NCBI RefSeq assembly: GCF_920987055.1
Contig: NZ_CAKLBX010000001.1
Span: 1,164,501 to 1,228,500, forward strand
DNA: 64,000 nucleotides
From: Novosphingobium sp. CECT 9465
GTDB lineage: Bacteria > Pseudomonadota > Alphaproteobacteria > Sphingomonadales > Sphingomonadaceae
Direction: 5' to 3'
Position numbers and translations under genes: made by a program. The notes beneath the pieces are model-generated. The model had not been told where the DNA came from. It saw only the letters and a list, made by a program, of their open reading frames with translations, and ran no database searches. Shown here one piece after another: positions 24,923 to 32,375 of this stretch (the first letter of the stretch is position 1; each line of letters begins with the position of its first letter).

Positions 24923-26182
24923 ATGACGCAAGCAACGATGGTCGATAATCGCGTTCGCGCTGACCGACCGGCACACATCCCCGAAGCGCTTGTCAGGGAC
25001 ATCGACATGTACGCCCTCGACGGGATCGACCAGGGCTTTCACGAGGCCTGGAAGGCCTTGCAGACACCGGACATGCCTGAACTGGTGTGGACACCGCTGA
25101 CCGGTGGACACTGGGTGGCCACGCGCGGCGAAGTGATCAAGGAAGTGTACAGCGATCCTGCCCGGTTTTCGAGCGAGGTCATCTTTCTGCCCAAGGAAGC
25201 CGGCGAAAAGTACGGCATGGTGCCAACGCGGATGGATCCGCCTGAACACACGCCCTATCGCAAGCTGCTCGATACCGGATTGAATCCCGGACAGATCCGC
25301 AAGATGGAAGAGCAGGTGCGCCAGGCCGCCATCGACCTGATTGAGCCGCTCGTCGCCCAAGGGCAGTGCGATTTCGCGGCGGACTATGCCAACGTCTTCC
25401 CGGTCAAGGTGTTCATGGCTATGGCAGGCCTGCCAATGTCTGACGTCCCCAAGCTGGCCGTCTTTGCCAAGGACATGACCCGCCCGGCTGGCAGTTCGCC
25501 GGAGGAAATGGCGGCGACGCTGGATGCAGCCAACAAGGGCTTTGATGCCTATGTCGATCCGATCATTCGCGAAAGGCGCGGCAAGAATGGCACCGACCTC
25601 ATTTCGGTGATGGTCAATGGCTCGATCAACGGCGAACCGATTTCGCATGAAAAGGCCGTAGGGCTGATTTCGCTGCTGTTGCTGGGCGGTCTCGATACTG
25701 TCGTCAACTTCCTCAGCTTTTCGATGATCTACCTTGCCCGACACCCGGAAAAAGTAGCGGAAATCCGGGAGGATGAATTGAAATTGCGTCGGGGTGTCGA
25801 AGAACTCTTCCGACGCTTCCCGGTTGTTTCGGACGCCCGGATGGTGGCCGTGGATCAGACTTATCGCGGCGTGGACCTGAAACAGGGTGACATGATTCTC
25901 CTTCCCACGGCACTGCATGGGCTTGATGCCGGGGAGCATGCCGATCCGTGGGATCTGGATTGGGAACGCAAGTCTGTGCAGCACAGCACGTTCGGTGGCG
26001 GTCCCCACCGTTGCGCGGGTCTGCATCTCGCCCGTTTGGAAGCGACGGTAACCCTTCAGGAATGGATCCGGCGCATCCCGGCGTTCAGCCTCGCGTCCGG
26101 GGCGAACCCGGTTTATCATTCGGGCATCGTCGCTGCTGTCGAAAACGTCCCGCTGGTGTGGGATGCAGTCGCGGCGGGATAA
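24923..26182 (+). CDS. Cytochrome P450, P450cam-like (CYP101 type)
   Basis: 419 residues. The heme Cys is residue 364 in [15 protein letters not shown]. The I-helix [18 protein letters not shown] (Asp258, Thr259) is nearly identical to P450cam, whose Asp251-Thr252 pair drives proton delivery. The ExxR is EELFRRF and the C-terminal [16 protein letters not shown] also matches P450cam. Several CYP101 enzymes of Novosphingobium hydroxylate camphor or ionone-type terpenoids, so a bicyclic or norisoprenoid substrate is a reasonable guess. No ferredoxin or ferredoxin reductase is encoded in this window. Its stop abuts that of the convergent CMD gene. Confidence 0.93.
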   Translation: MTQATMVDNRVRADRPAHIPEALVRDIDMYALDGIDQGFHEAWKALQTPDMPELVWTPLTGGHWVATRGEVIKEVYSDPARFSSEVIFLPKEAGEKYGMVPTRMDPPEHTPYRKLLDTGLNPGQIRKMEEQVRQAAIDLIEPLVAQGQCDFAADYANVFPVKVFMAMAGLPMSDVPKLAVFAKDMTRPAGSSPEEMAATLDAANKGFDAYVDPIIRERRGKNGTDLISVMVNGSINGEPISHEKAVGLISLLLLGGLDTVVNFLSFSMIYLARHPEKVAEIREDELKLRRGVEELFRRFPVVSDARMVAVDQTYRGVDLKQGDMILLPTALHGLDAGEHADPWDLDWERKSVQHSTFGGGPHRCAGLHLARLEATVTLQEWIRRIPAFSLASGANPVYHSGIVAAVENVPLVWDAVAAG

Positions 26183-26842
26183 TCAATCGGTGCCGCGATG
26201 CTCCGGCGCCGCGGCGGCGATATCCAGCGTCTGCATGATCGCGCTTCGGCCAATGCCCAGCGCGACGGCGTTTTTCAGATGAACGCGGAAGCCGGGGCGG
26301 AAGCGGTGGCTGGGTGCGGCATCGCAGGCCAGCGCGGCCAGTTCCTTGATCCGCGCCCGCACCGTGCCGCTGCGCCACGGGATGGCGCAATATTCGAAAA
26401 AGCCGGTGAAGATGTCGGGCGAAAGCCGCAGCATCGCTTCGAGGAAGCCCGGCAGTTCGGCGGAAAAACCGGTCCAGAAAGGATCGGTGCCGACATGGCG
26501 GTCCCACAGCGCCTGACGTTCGGCATCGAACGGTGCAGCGGCATCGATCAGGCCGCGCGCGCTGGCGGCCGCAAGCACCGCTGACGCCGAAACCATCAGG
26601 GTGTGAACGCCAAGGCCGGACGTGAGCGCGAGAATTTCCTGCACTTGCGCGACGGTTGCGCCTGCATCGAAGCAACGTGCAATTGCTGCGTCCATCTGCG
26701 CGCGGTCAAGTGCCGTAACCGACGCGCTGGCCGCCAGCGTCACCAGCGCGGTGCCTAGCGCATCAAGCGGTTCGCCGTCGGCTATTCCACGGGTCAGTTC
26801 TTCAGCTTCTGCGCGCAATGCGTCGATGGATATAACGGTCAT
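26183..26842 (-). CDS. Carboxymuconolactone decarboxylase-like (AhpD-fold) protein without CxxC
   Basis: 219 residues, two helical CMD-like halves. VQEILALTSGLGVHTLMVSA lies in the first half. RARIKELAALACDAAPSHRF and HLKNAVALGIGRSAIMQTLDIAAAA lie in the second and carry the usual xGxxxxEIxexl pattern. The redox CxxC of AhpD is absent, so it is unlikely to be a peroxidase; members of this type are often found in aromatic or terpenoid degradation clusters with unknown catalytic role. It is divergent from the first SnoaL gene, with an operator in between (26874-26889). Confidence 0.8.
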   Translation of the reverse strand: MTVISIDALRAEAEELTRGIADGEPLDALGTALVTLAASASVTALDRAQMDAAIARCFDAGATVAQVQEILALTSGLGVHTLMVSASAVLAAASARGLIDAAAPFDAERQALWDRHVGTDPFWTGFSAELPGFLEAMLRLSPDIFTGFFEYCAIPWRSGTVRARIKELAALACDAAPSHRFRPGFRVHLKNAVALGIGRSAIMQTLDIAAAAPEHRGTD

Positions 26843-26873
26843 TCAAGGACTTTGACGATGAGGTGTGTTTCTG

Positions 26874-26889
26874 TCAACTTATGTGTTGA
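26874..26889. promoter_or_regulatory. TCAAC-N6-GTTGA operator (site 5)
   Basis: TCAACTTATGTGTTGA between the divergent CMD-like and SnoaL-like genes. A TTGACG 17 bases upstream of it may be a -35 of the SnoaL promoter. Confidence 0.7.
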
Positions 26890-26938
26890 CTGGATCGTGG
26901 GCGTTGATCATATGGATTGTGAGAGAGGGAGTCGGAAC

Positions 26939-27454
26939 GTGTCGTCGCTCGAACAGCGCATTGGAATACTTGAAGACAGGGCAGCCATTCAGGATCTGGT
27001 TGCCGTGTATTTTCGTGCGTCCGATGATGATGACTACGCCGTCATGGCGCAGTGCTTTACGCGCAAGGCGCGCTTCCAAGCTTCGGGGTTTGAGGATGCT
27101 GCAGGGCGCGATGAGGTTGTTGCGCTGATCAAGGCGGCGCGGGCGGGCATGGGGCAAACCGTGCATACGCCCAACTACGTCCACATCAGCTTTACCGGCG
27201 CAGATACCGCTGACGGCGAGGTTTGCGCGCACCTTGAGCTAGGCTTGGGCGAAGCCACCTATTTCGGCGCAGTGCGTTACATCGATCAATACGTGCGCGA
27301 AGACGGGCAATGGCGGATTGCTGTGCGGGCGATGAAGGTCGTTCACATCGCGCCTTGGTCCGAAGTCGTCGGTTCGTTGACGACCGCGCTGAACGTGCGG
27401 TGGCCGGGCGCCGATCCGCTGCCCTCGGATTTTCCGAGAATGCCGACCGGGTGA
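26939..27454 (+). CDS. SnoaL/NTF2-like protein 1 with Tyr-Asp-His set
   Basis: 171 residues from GTG 26939 (VSSLEQRIGILEDRAAIQDLV). That start is preferred because AGGGAG precedes it and because upstream starts would overlap the operator. It has a SnoaL_4-type cone fold, with Tyr24 and Asp29 in VAVYFRASD and His76 in TVHTPNYVHIS. The spacing matches the Tyr/Asp/His set of bile-acid 7-alpha-dehydratase (BaiE) and related dehydratases. It may therefore dehydrate or isomerise a pathway intermediate; a limonene-epoxide-hydrolase-like role is an alternative. Not proven by sequence. Confidence 0.78.
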   Translation: MSSLEQRIGILEDRAAIQDLVAVYFRASDDDDYAVMAQCFTRKARFQASGFEDAAGRDEVVALIKAARAGMGQTVHTPNYVHISFTGADTADGEVCAHLELGLGEATYFGAVRYIDQYVREDGQWRIAVRAMKVVHIAPWSEVVGSLTTALNVRWPGADPLPSDFPRMPTG

Positions 27455-27476
27455 CGTCTTTTTTTTGCGTGAATCG

Positions 27477-27492
27477 TCAACGTCTGTGTTGA
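27477..27492. promoter_or_regulatory. TCAAC-N6-GTTGA operator (site 6)
   Basis: TCAACGTCTGTGTTGA in the 102-base gap before the SnoaL2-crotonase-RibB operon. A looser TATCAA...TTGATA pair lies just downstream (27496-27527). Confidence 0.7.
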
Positions 27493-27556
27493 ACTATCAA
27501 GCGCCGAAAAGCACGGGCCGGTTGATAAAACTGACCAAAGTATGAGGAGAGATATT

Positions 27557-28018
27557 GTGGATCATGCCAACGCTGTGGACCGGATCGTCGAGGAACGCGC
27601 AATCGAACGCATCGTGTTCGACTATGCCTACTATCTCGACATGAACATGCCCGAAAAGATGATTGAGCTGTTCGTCGATGATTGCGAAGTCAGCTATGCG
27701 CCCAATTTCGGCGCAACCGGGATCGAGGATTACGCCAAGACGCTTGACGGCATCGGCACCTTTTTCCGCGCAACATCGCACCATGTGTCGAACATCGTGA
27801 TCGACTGGGTGAGCGACAGCGAAGCCACGCTGCGCGCCGCCGTGCTGGCGATCCACCGCTACACCAAGGAGCGCCCTGACGGCATTCTTTATGGCCAGTA
27901 CCATGATGTCGTGGTCAAGCAGGACGGCCAGTGGAAGTTCAAGAAGCGTATCCTCAAGACCGTGATGACCACCGATTATCACGTCCGGGCATCCAACCCC
28001 ATCGGCCGCGTGGAGTGA
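27557..28018 (+). CDS. SnoaL/NTF2-like protein 2 with Tyr-Asp-His set
   Basis: 153 residues from GTG 27557, which has GAGGAG 7 bases upstream; the in-frame ATG at 27542 has no ribosome site. The fold is like SnoaL 1. Tyr23 and Asp28 are in DYAYYLDMN, with His75/His76 in ATSHHVSNIVIDW, again the dehydratase-type set, and a C-terminal QDGQWKFKKRILKTV strand. It starts the operon that continues with two crotonases, DUF2889 and RibB, and lies six bases before the first crotonase. Two SnoaL proteins in one island suggest two successive dehydration or isomerisation steps. Confidence 0.8.
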   Translation: MDHANAVDRIVEERAIERIVFDYAYYLDMNMPEKMIELFVDDCEVSYAPNFGATGIEDYAKTLDGIGTFFRATSHHVSNIVIDWVSDSEATLRAAVLAIHRYTKERPDGILYGQYHDVVVKQDGQWKFKKRILKTVMTTDYHVRASNPIGRVE

Positions 28019-28023
28019 CGGGC

Positions 28024-28860
28024 ATGGCGGGCGAATATGCCACGATCCGCATAGAGCACGAAGAGGCGCTCAGCTGGATCGTGCTCGATCGGCCTGAGGC
28101 GGCGAACGCATTGTCCCCGCAACTGCTCGACGAATTCGCCCACGCGCTTGAACGGTTGAAGCACGAAGGCGGGCCGGTCATCGCCATTCGCGGCGAGGGC
28201 AAGGGATTTTGCGCGGGCATGGATCTGGGCAGCTATGGCGCGGGCGACAGCGGCCCTGCCGATCCGATGGGCGACCATGCCCGGCTGCGCGCCAATGTCG
28301 ATCGCTGGCTGCTGATGTGGGATCATCCCAAGCCAGTGATCGCAGCGGTGCATGGCTTCTGCCTTGCCGCAGCGGCGCAGATGTGTGTGTTCACCGACAT
28401 TACTATCGTGGCGGACGATGTACGCATCGGGGAGCCGACAATTCCGATTGGTGGCGGCTTCATCGCGCCGACATGGGTCAGCCTGGTCGGTCCCAAGCGC
28501 GCCAAGGAATTTGCCTTCGTGCCGGGCAACTGGATTGATGGGCCAACGGCGGTGACGTGGGGTTGGGCCAACCACTGTGTGCCTGCCGCCGACCTGATCC
28601 CGGCGGTCCGTTCACTGGCGCAGCGCATCGCGATGACGCCGCCCGACGTGCTGCGGCTGAAGAAACTTTCGATCAACCGCGCCACCGAGGCGGCAGGCTT
28701 CCGGCAGGCGCTGTCCGGCATCGCTGAAATCGACGCGCTGCTGCACATGGCACCGGCGGTGCTCGAAGTGCGGCAACGCATGAAGGAACAGGGCCTCAAG
28801 GCCGTCATCCAGCAGTTCAAGGTTGCGCCGACGAGTCCGCTCGTCGCGCCGAAGGAGTAA
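28024..28860 (+). CDS. Crotonase-family protein with non-canonical active site
   Basis: 278 residues from ATG 28024 (MAGEYATIRIEHEEAL). The crotonase fold and the first oxyanion-hole loop are clear (GEGKGFCAGMDLGSYG). The two hydratase glutamates are not: the 'GGGCELAM' region reads AAAAQMCVF and 'FGQPEI' reads IGEPTI. Simple enoyl-CoA hydration is therefore doubtful; isomerase, decarboxylase, hydrolase or C-C bond (ring-opening) activity is possible. C-terminal helix present, so the protein is complete. Lies between SnoaL 2 and a canonical hydratase. Confidence 0.82.
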   Translation: MAGEYATIRIEHEEALSWIVLDRPEAANALSPQLLDEFAHALERLKHEGGPVIAIRGEGKGFCAGMDLGSYGAGDSGPADPMGDHARLRANVDRWLLMWDHPKPVIAAVHGFCLAAAAQMCVFTDITIVADDVRIGEPTIPIGGGFIAPTWVSLVGPKRAKEFAFVPGNWIDGPTAVTWGWANHCVPAADLIPAVRSLAQRIAMTPPDVLRLKKLSINRATEAAGFRQALSGIAEIDALLHMAPAVLEVRQRMKEQGLKAVIQQFKVAPTSPLVAPKE

Positions 28861-28862
28861 TC

Positions 28863-29633
28863 ATGGCAGACGTAGAATTCACCATCGATGGACATGTTGC
28901 GCATGTCCGCCTGAACCGCCCGCAGGGCCTCAATGCGATCACGCAGGACATGGATGACCTGCTGCTGGATGCGTGGAACACGATCAACGCCGATCCTGAC
29001 ATCTGGTGCGCGATTCTTTCGGCCGAGGGCGAGAAGGGCTTCTGCATCGGTGCGGATGTTTCGGGCGGAGCCGAGTGCAAGACGCGTATGGCGCTCGGCG
29101 GCGGTTTGACCGGTATCGGCGGTCCGCTGGTCACGCTCAAGAAGCCTTTGATCGCGGCGGTGCAGGGGTTCTGCGTGGGCGGCGGATTTGAACTGGCGAT
29201 GTGTGCGGATATTATCGTCGCTGCCGAAACGGCGCAGTTCGGTCTGCCTGAAACCAAGGTCGGCATAATCGGCGAATGCGGCGTTGTGCACCGGGCCATG
29301 CGCCAGTTGCCACACCATATTGCCATGGCGATGATCCTGACTGGCGAACGGATCAAGGCCGATGTGGCCGAACGCTTCGGACTGGTGAACGAGGTCGTGC
29401 CCTTTGCCGATCTTGCCGCGACCGCGCAGAAGTGGGCCGGCAAGATCAATGCTGCATCGCCGCTCGCCAATCAGGCGGCAAAGGCTGCGGCGCTGGGGCG
29501 TCTCGGTCATCCGCTCGAAGTTGCGCTGATGTCGCGTTTCGAGGAGATCGAGCAGTACGCCGAAAGCAGCGACAAGCGCGAAGGCGAACTGGCCGGTGCC
29601 GAACGTCGCAAGCCGGTGTGGACCGGGCGCTGA
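28863..29633 (+). CDS. Enoyl-CoA hydratase/isomerase
   Basis: 256 residues, canonical length. It has the oxyanion-hole loop GEKGFCIGADVSGGA, the first catalytic Glu in VGGGFELAMCADI, and the second in QFGLPETKVG. It would hydrate a 2-enoyl-CoA in a beta-oxidation-like segment, in line with the acyl-CoA synthetase at 32-34 kb. It starts two bases after the preceding crotonase gene, with which it is certainly co-translated. Confidence 0.9.
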   Translation: MADVEFTIDGHVAHVRLNRPQGLNAITQDMDDLLLDAWNTINADPDIWCAILSAEGEKGFCIGADVSGGAECKTRMALGGGLTGIGGPLVTLKKPLIAAVQGFCVGGGFELAMCADIIVAAETAQFGLPETKVGIIGECGVVHRAMRQLPHHIAMAMILTGERIKADVAERFGLVNEVVPFADLAATAQKWAGKINAASPLANQAAKAAALGRLGHPLEVALMSRFEEIEQYAESSDKREGELAGAERRKPVWTGR

Positions 29634-29736
29634 CATGAGCGGCCACTGCGCGGAAACATGTGATCGTTCGCAGCCGGACGAAACGGATATCCAGGTCAAG
29701 TCCGCCCGGTGTCTTGACGCCGCAGGTTGACCGCGC

Positions 29737-30519
29737 GTGTCTGCCAACCTTGGTCATTATCCGCCCAATCCGGCGTATGGCAGTGGCATTTTCCGGCGGC
29801 GGATCAGCTTTTCGTCATGGGGCAACGGCATTCAGGTGTCGTTGCTCGACGATTTTCATGAGATGGCGGTTGCGCTGTTTGTCGAAGACGGGGTGATTGC
29901 CGATGTAATCGCCGGGATGGACCGGTTTCCCAAGACCAGTTGCCCCGGCGCGACGGCGGCGTTGGGATTGCTGCGCGGAATGCCTGCAAGCGGAACGTCG
30001 CCGTCTTTGACGAGCGACGAGCGCGGCGGTCAATGCACGCATCTGGTCGATCTTGCCCGGTTGGGCCTGTCATGGATGGCGCGGGGCGACTTTGCGCAGA
30101 CTGTCGAAGTGTCGTTGACCGACCGTGACGAGACCCGCCACCAGCGATTGACCGTCAAGGTCGACGGCGCGCTGGCGCTGGAATGGGTGCTGCATGATGA
30201 AGTTATTGCGGAGCCGGTGGAGCATTGCGGACAAAGCCTGTTCGGCGGGTTCACGCGCTGGGTGCAGGAACGGTTTTCTTCGGCAGAGGCGGACTTGTGG
30301 CGGATAGCGCAGATGGCGGTTTTCGTGGCGCGCGGGCGGGCGTATATCGTCGATGGACCTCAGCCGCGCCGCGTTTCGGAAGAGCCTGCGCGGCAAGGCG
30401 CATGCTACAGTTTCAGTGGTGCCGCCTTCGAGACGGCGTATGACAATACAGGCTATGTCCGCGACATGAGCAAAGGCTTTCCGCCGCGCTTCAAGGCCGC
30501 GAAAGAAAACATAAAATGA
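29737..30519 (+). CDS. DUF2889 family protein
   Basis: 260 residues from GTG 29737; an in-frame stop just upstream excludes an earlier start. DUF2889 features are visible: a central FPKTSCPGATAALGLLRGM segment and CTHLVDLARLGLSWMARG, the conserved 'C(P/T)H' cysteines. The family is of unknown function and often occurs in catabolic clusters for steroids or aromatics. No signal peptide. It lies 104 bases after the hydratase and 10 bases before ribB. I infer an accessory role in the pathway. Confidence 0.7.
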   Translation: MSANLGHYPPNPAYGSGIFRRRISFSSWGNGIQVSLLDDFHEMAVALFVEDGVIADVIAGMDRFPKTSCPGATAALGLLRGMPASGTSPSLTSDERGGQCTHLVDLARLGLSWMARGDFAQTVEVSLTDRDETRHQRLTVKVDGALALEWVLHDEVIAEPVEHCGQSLFGGFTRWVQERFSSAEADLWRIAQMAVFVARGRAYIVDGPQPRRVSEEPARQGACYSFSGAAFETAYDNTGYVRDMSKGFPPRFKAAKENIK

Positions 30520-30529
30520 GGAGCTTGAG

Positions 30530-31630
30530 ATGACCGCGATTGCCACCATCGATGAAATCATCGACGAGGCTCGCAATGGGCGCCCGTTCATCCTGGTCGA
30601 TGCCGATGATCGCGAGAACGAGGGCGATATCATCGTGCCTGCCCAGTTTGCAACGCCCGATCGGATCAACCAGATGGCGATCCACGCGCGCGGGCTGATC
30701 TGCCTCGCGATCACCGCGCAGCGCGCGCGCGATCTCGAACTGTCGCCAATGTCGAGCGACAACCGCTCTGGCCATGGCACGGCGTTCACCGTCTCGATCG
30801 AGGCGCGCGAGGGCGTGACCACCGGAATTTCGGCTTTTGACCGCGCCCGCACGATTTCGGTCGCGGTGAATGCGCAGAGCGGCGGGGGCGATCTGGTGTC
30901 ACCGGGGCATGTGTTTCCGCTGGTTGCGCGCGATGGCGGCGTGTTGGTGCGGCCGGGTCATACCGAGGCTGCCGTTGATATTGCACGGCTGGCAGGCCTT
31001 ATCCCCGCCGGCGTGATCTGCGAAGTAATGAACCCTGACGGCACGATGGCCCGGTTGCCGGACCTTGTGCCTTTTGCTGCCGAACACGGCATGAAGATCG
31101 GCACCATCGCCGATCTGATCGCATGGCGTCGCAAAACAGAAACTCTTGTCGAACGCGTTGCGAATGGACCTTTCGACAGCCATTACGGCGACAGTTTCAC
31201 CATCCACGTCTATCGCGATCTGGTTGATAATTGCGAGCATGTCGCGCTGGTGCGGGGGCATGTCAGGCCAGGTGTCGATACGCTGGTACGGGTGCACCAG
31301 TTCGATCTGACCGCCGATTTGCTCGGCTATCGCAATGCCCATCCCGATTACGTGCCTTCTGCCTTGCGGCAGATGGCGGCGCACGACGGCCCTGCCGTAG
31401 CAGTATTCGTGCAGGACCCGGACAGGGCGTCGATCTCGCGCCGGGTCATGGGCGGGCGCGGAGAATATGCGCGGTTGTCAAGTGATCGCGATTACGGCAT
31501 CGGCGCGCAGATCCTGAAAGACCTTGGCGTCGAGCGGATGGCGCTGTTGACATCGAGCAGCCGCAAGATGGCGGCGCTTGAGGGTTTTGGCCTCGAAATC
31601 GTGGATCGTCGCGCCATTGCCGAAAGTTGA
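30530..31630 (+). CDS. ribB: 3,4-dihydroxy-2-butanone-4-phosphate synthase with degenerate GTP-cyclohydrolase-II-like tail
   Basis: 366 residues. The N-terminal ~205 aa are a complete DHBP synthase: FILVDADDRENEGDIIV acidic metal-binding loop, SGHGTAFTVSIEAREGVTTGIS, and SPGHVFPLVARDGGVLVRPGHTEAAVD. The C-terminal ~155 aa have the RibA fold (DYGIGAQILKDLGVERMALLT near the end). The Zn-binding segment that should read 'SECLTGDVFGSLRCDC' reads HQFDLTADLLGYRN here, with no cysteines, so GTP cyclohydrolase activity is probably lost. It makes the four-carbon riboflavin precursor. Inside an island with several flavin monooxygenases it likely boosts FMN/FAD supply; a housekeeping copy is expected elsewhere. 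Confidence 0.9.
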   Translation: MTAIATIDEIIDEARNGRPFILVDADDRENEGDIIVPAQFATPDRINQMAIHARGLICLAITAQRARDLELSPMSSDNRSGHGTAFTVSIEAREGVTTGISAFDRARTISVAVNAQSGGGDLVSPGHVFPLVARDGGVLVRPGHTEAAVDIARLAGLIPAGVICEVMNPDGTMARLPDLVPFAAEHGMKIGTIADLIAWRRKTETLVERVANGPFDSHYGDSFTIHVYRDLVDNCEHVALVRGHVRPGVDTLVRVHQFDLTADLLGYRNAHPDYVPSALRQMAAHDGPAVAVFVQDPDRASISRRVMGGRGEYARLSSDRDYGIGAQILKDLGVERMALLTSSSRKMAALEGFGLEIVDRRAIAES

Positions 31631-31717
31631 CGGATTGGAGCAGGTTGCCAGCGCAACACGGACTTTGCCGCGCAAAACCTCTGGTCATCGGCTTCCGAGG
31701 TCGATACGCCTCACGCC

Positions 31718-32368
31718 ATGGTAACGACGAGCAACATTTCAAAGCGCCGCAAATCCGCGCTCGAAGAAGGCAGCACTGACTATCTGGCAAAGCGCGCCGA
31801 ACTTGTCGAGATCGCGGGGCGGCAGTTCAAGGCCCACGGTTTCAAGGCGACGACGCTGGCTGAAATCGGACACAAGGCGGGGCTGGATCGCGCCACGGTC
31901 TACTACTACTTCGGCAGCAAGGAAGAGCTGTTCCGCGAATGCCTGCGCGTCGGGGTGGAAGCCAACATCGCGGCGTGCGAGGAAATTTTCGCCGACGAGA
32001 CGCTTGAATCAGCGCAAAAGCTGCGCGCGGTCATAACCCAGCTGATGTCAGCCTATGACCAGTACTATCCTCATATGTACGTCTACATCCAGGAAGAGAT
32101 GAGCCGGGTGACCGGCGAGAAGAGCGCCTGGGCGCAGCGGATCGTCGCCAAGACGCGCACGTTCGAACGGATCGTCCTCAGCCTGATCAGCGAACTGATT
32201 GCGAAGGGCGAAATGCGATCAGACATTGCCGTGTCGGTTGCGGCCAACGCGGTATTCGGAATGCTGAACTGGACCCACCGCTGGTATCAGCCGGGCGGAA
32301 CGCATTCGGCGCAGGAAATTTCGGATTCGTTCTGCGAGATCTTCTTCAGCGGCATGCAGAAGCGGTAA
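31718..32368 (+). CDS. TetR-family transcriptional regulator 2
   Basis: 216 residues. HTH at ~residues 40-65 (FKATTLAEIGHKAGLDRATVYYYFGSKEEL). The C-terminal domain with VFGMLNWTHRWYQPGG is typical of the KstR2/FadR-like TetR group that senses acyl-CoA esters. No TCAAC-N6-GTTGA site lies immediately upstream, so it is a weaker candidate than the gene at 16289 for that operator, but it may control the distal genes. It converges on the acyl-CoA synthetase gene with a 7-base gap. Confidence 0.9.
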   Translation: MVTTSNISKRRKSALEEGSTDYLAKRAELVEIAGRQFKAHGFKATTLAEIGHKAGLDRATVYYYFGSKEELFRECLRVGVEANIAACEEIFADETLESAQKLRAVITQLMSAYDQYYPHMYVYIQEEMSRVTGEKSAWAQRIVAKTRTFERIVLSLISELIAKGEMRSDIAVSVAANAVFGMLNWTHRWYQPGGTHSAQEISDSFCEIFFSGMQKR

Positions 32369-32375
32369 CGCGATC

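Noticed and set aside
24587..26119. 510-codon antisense frame over the ADH and P450 genes
   Set aside because: Both sense genes have complete catalytic motifs; the antisense product shows none.
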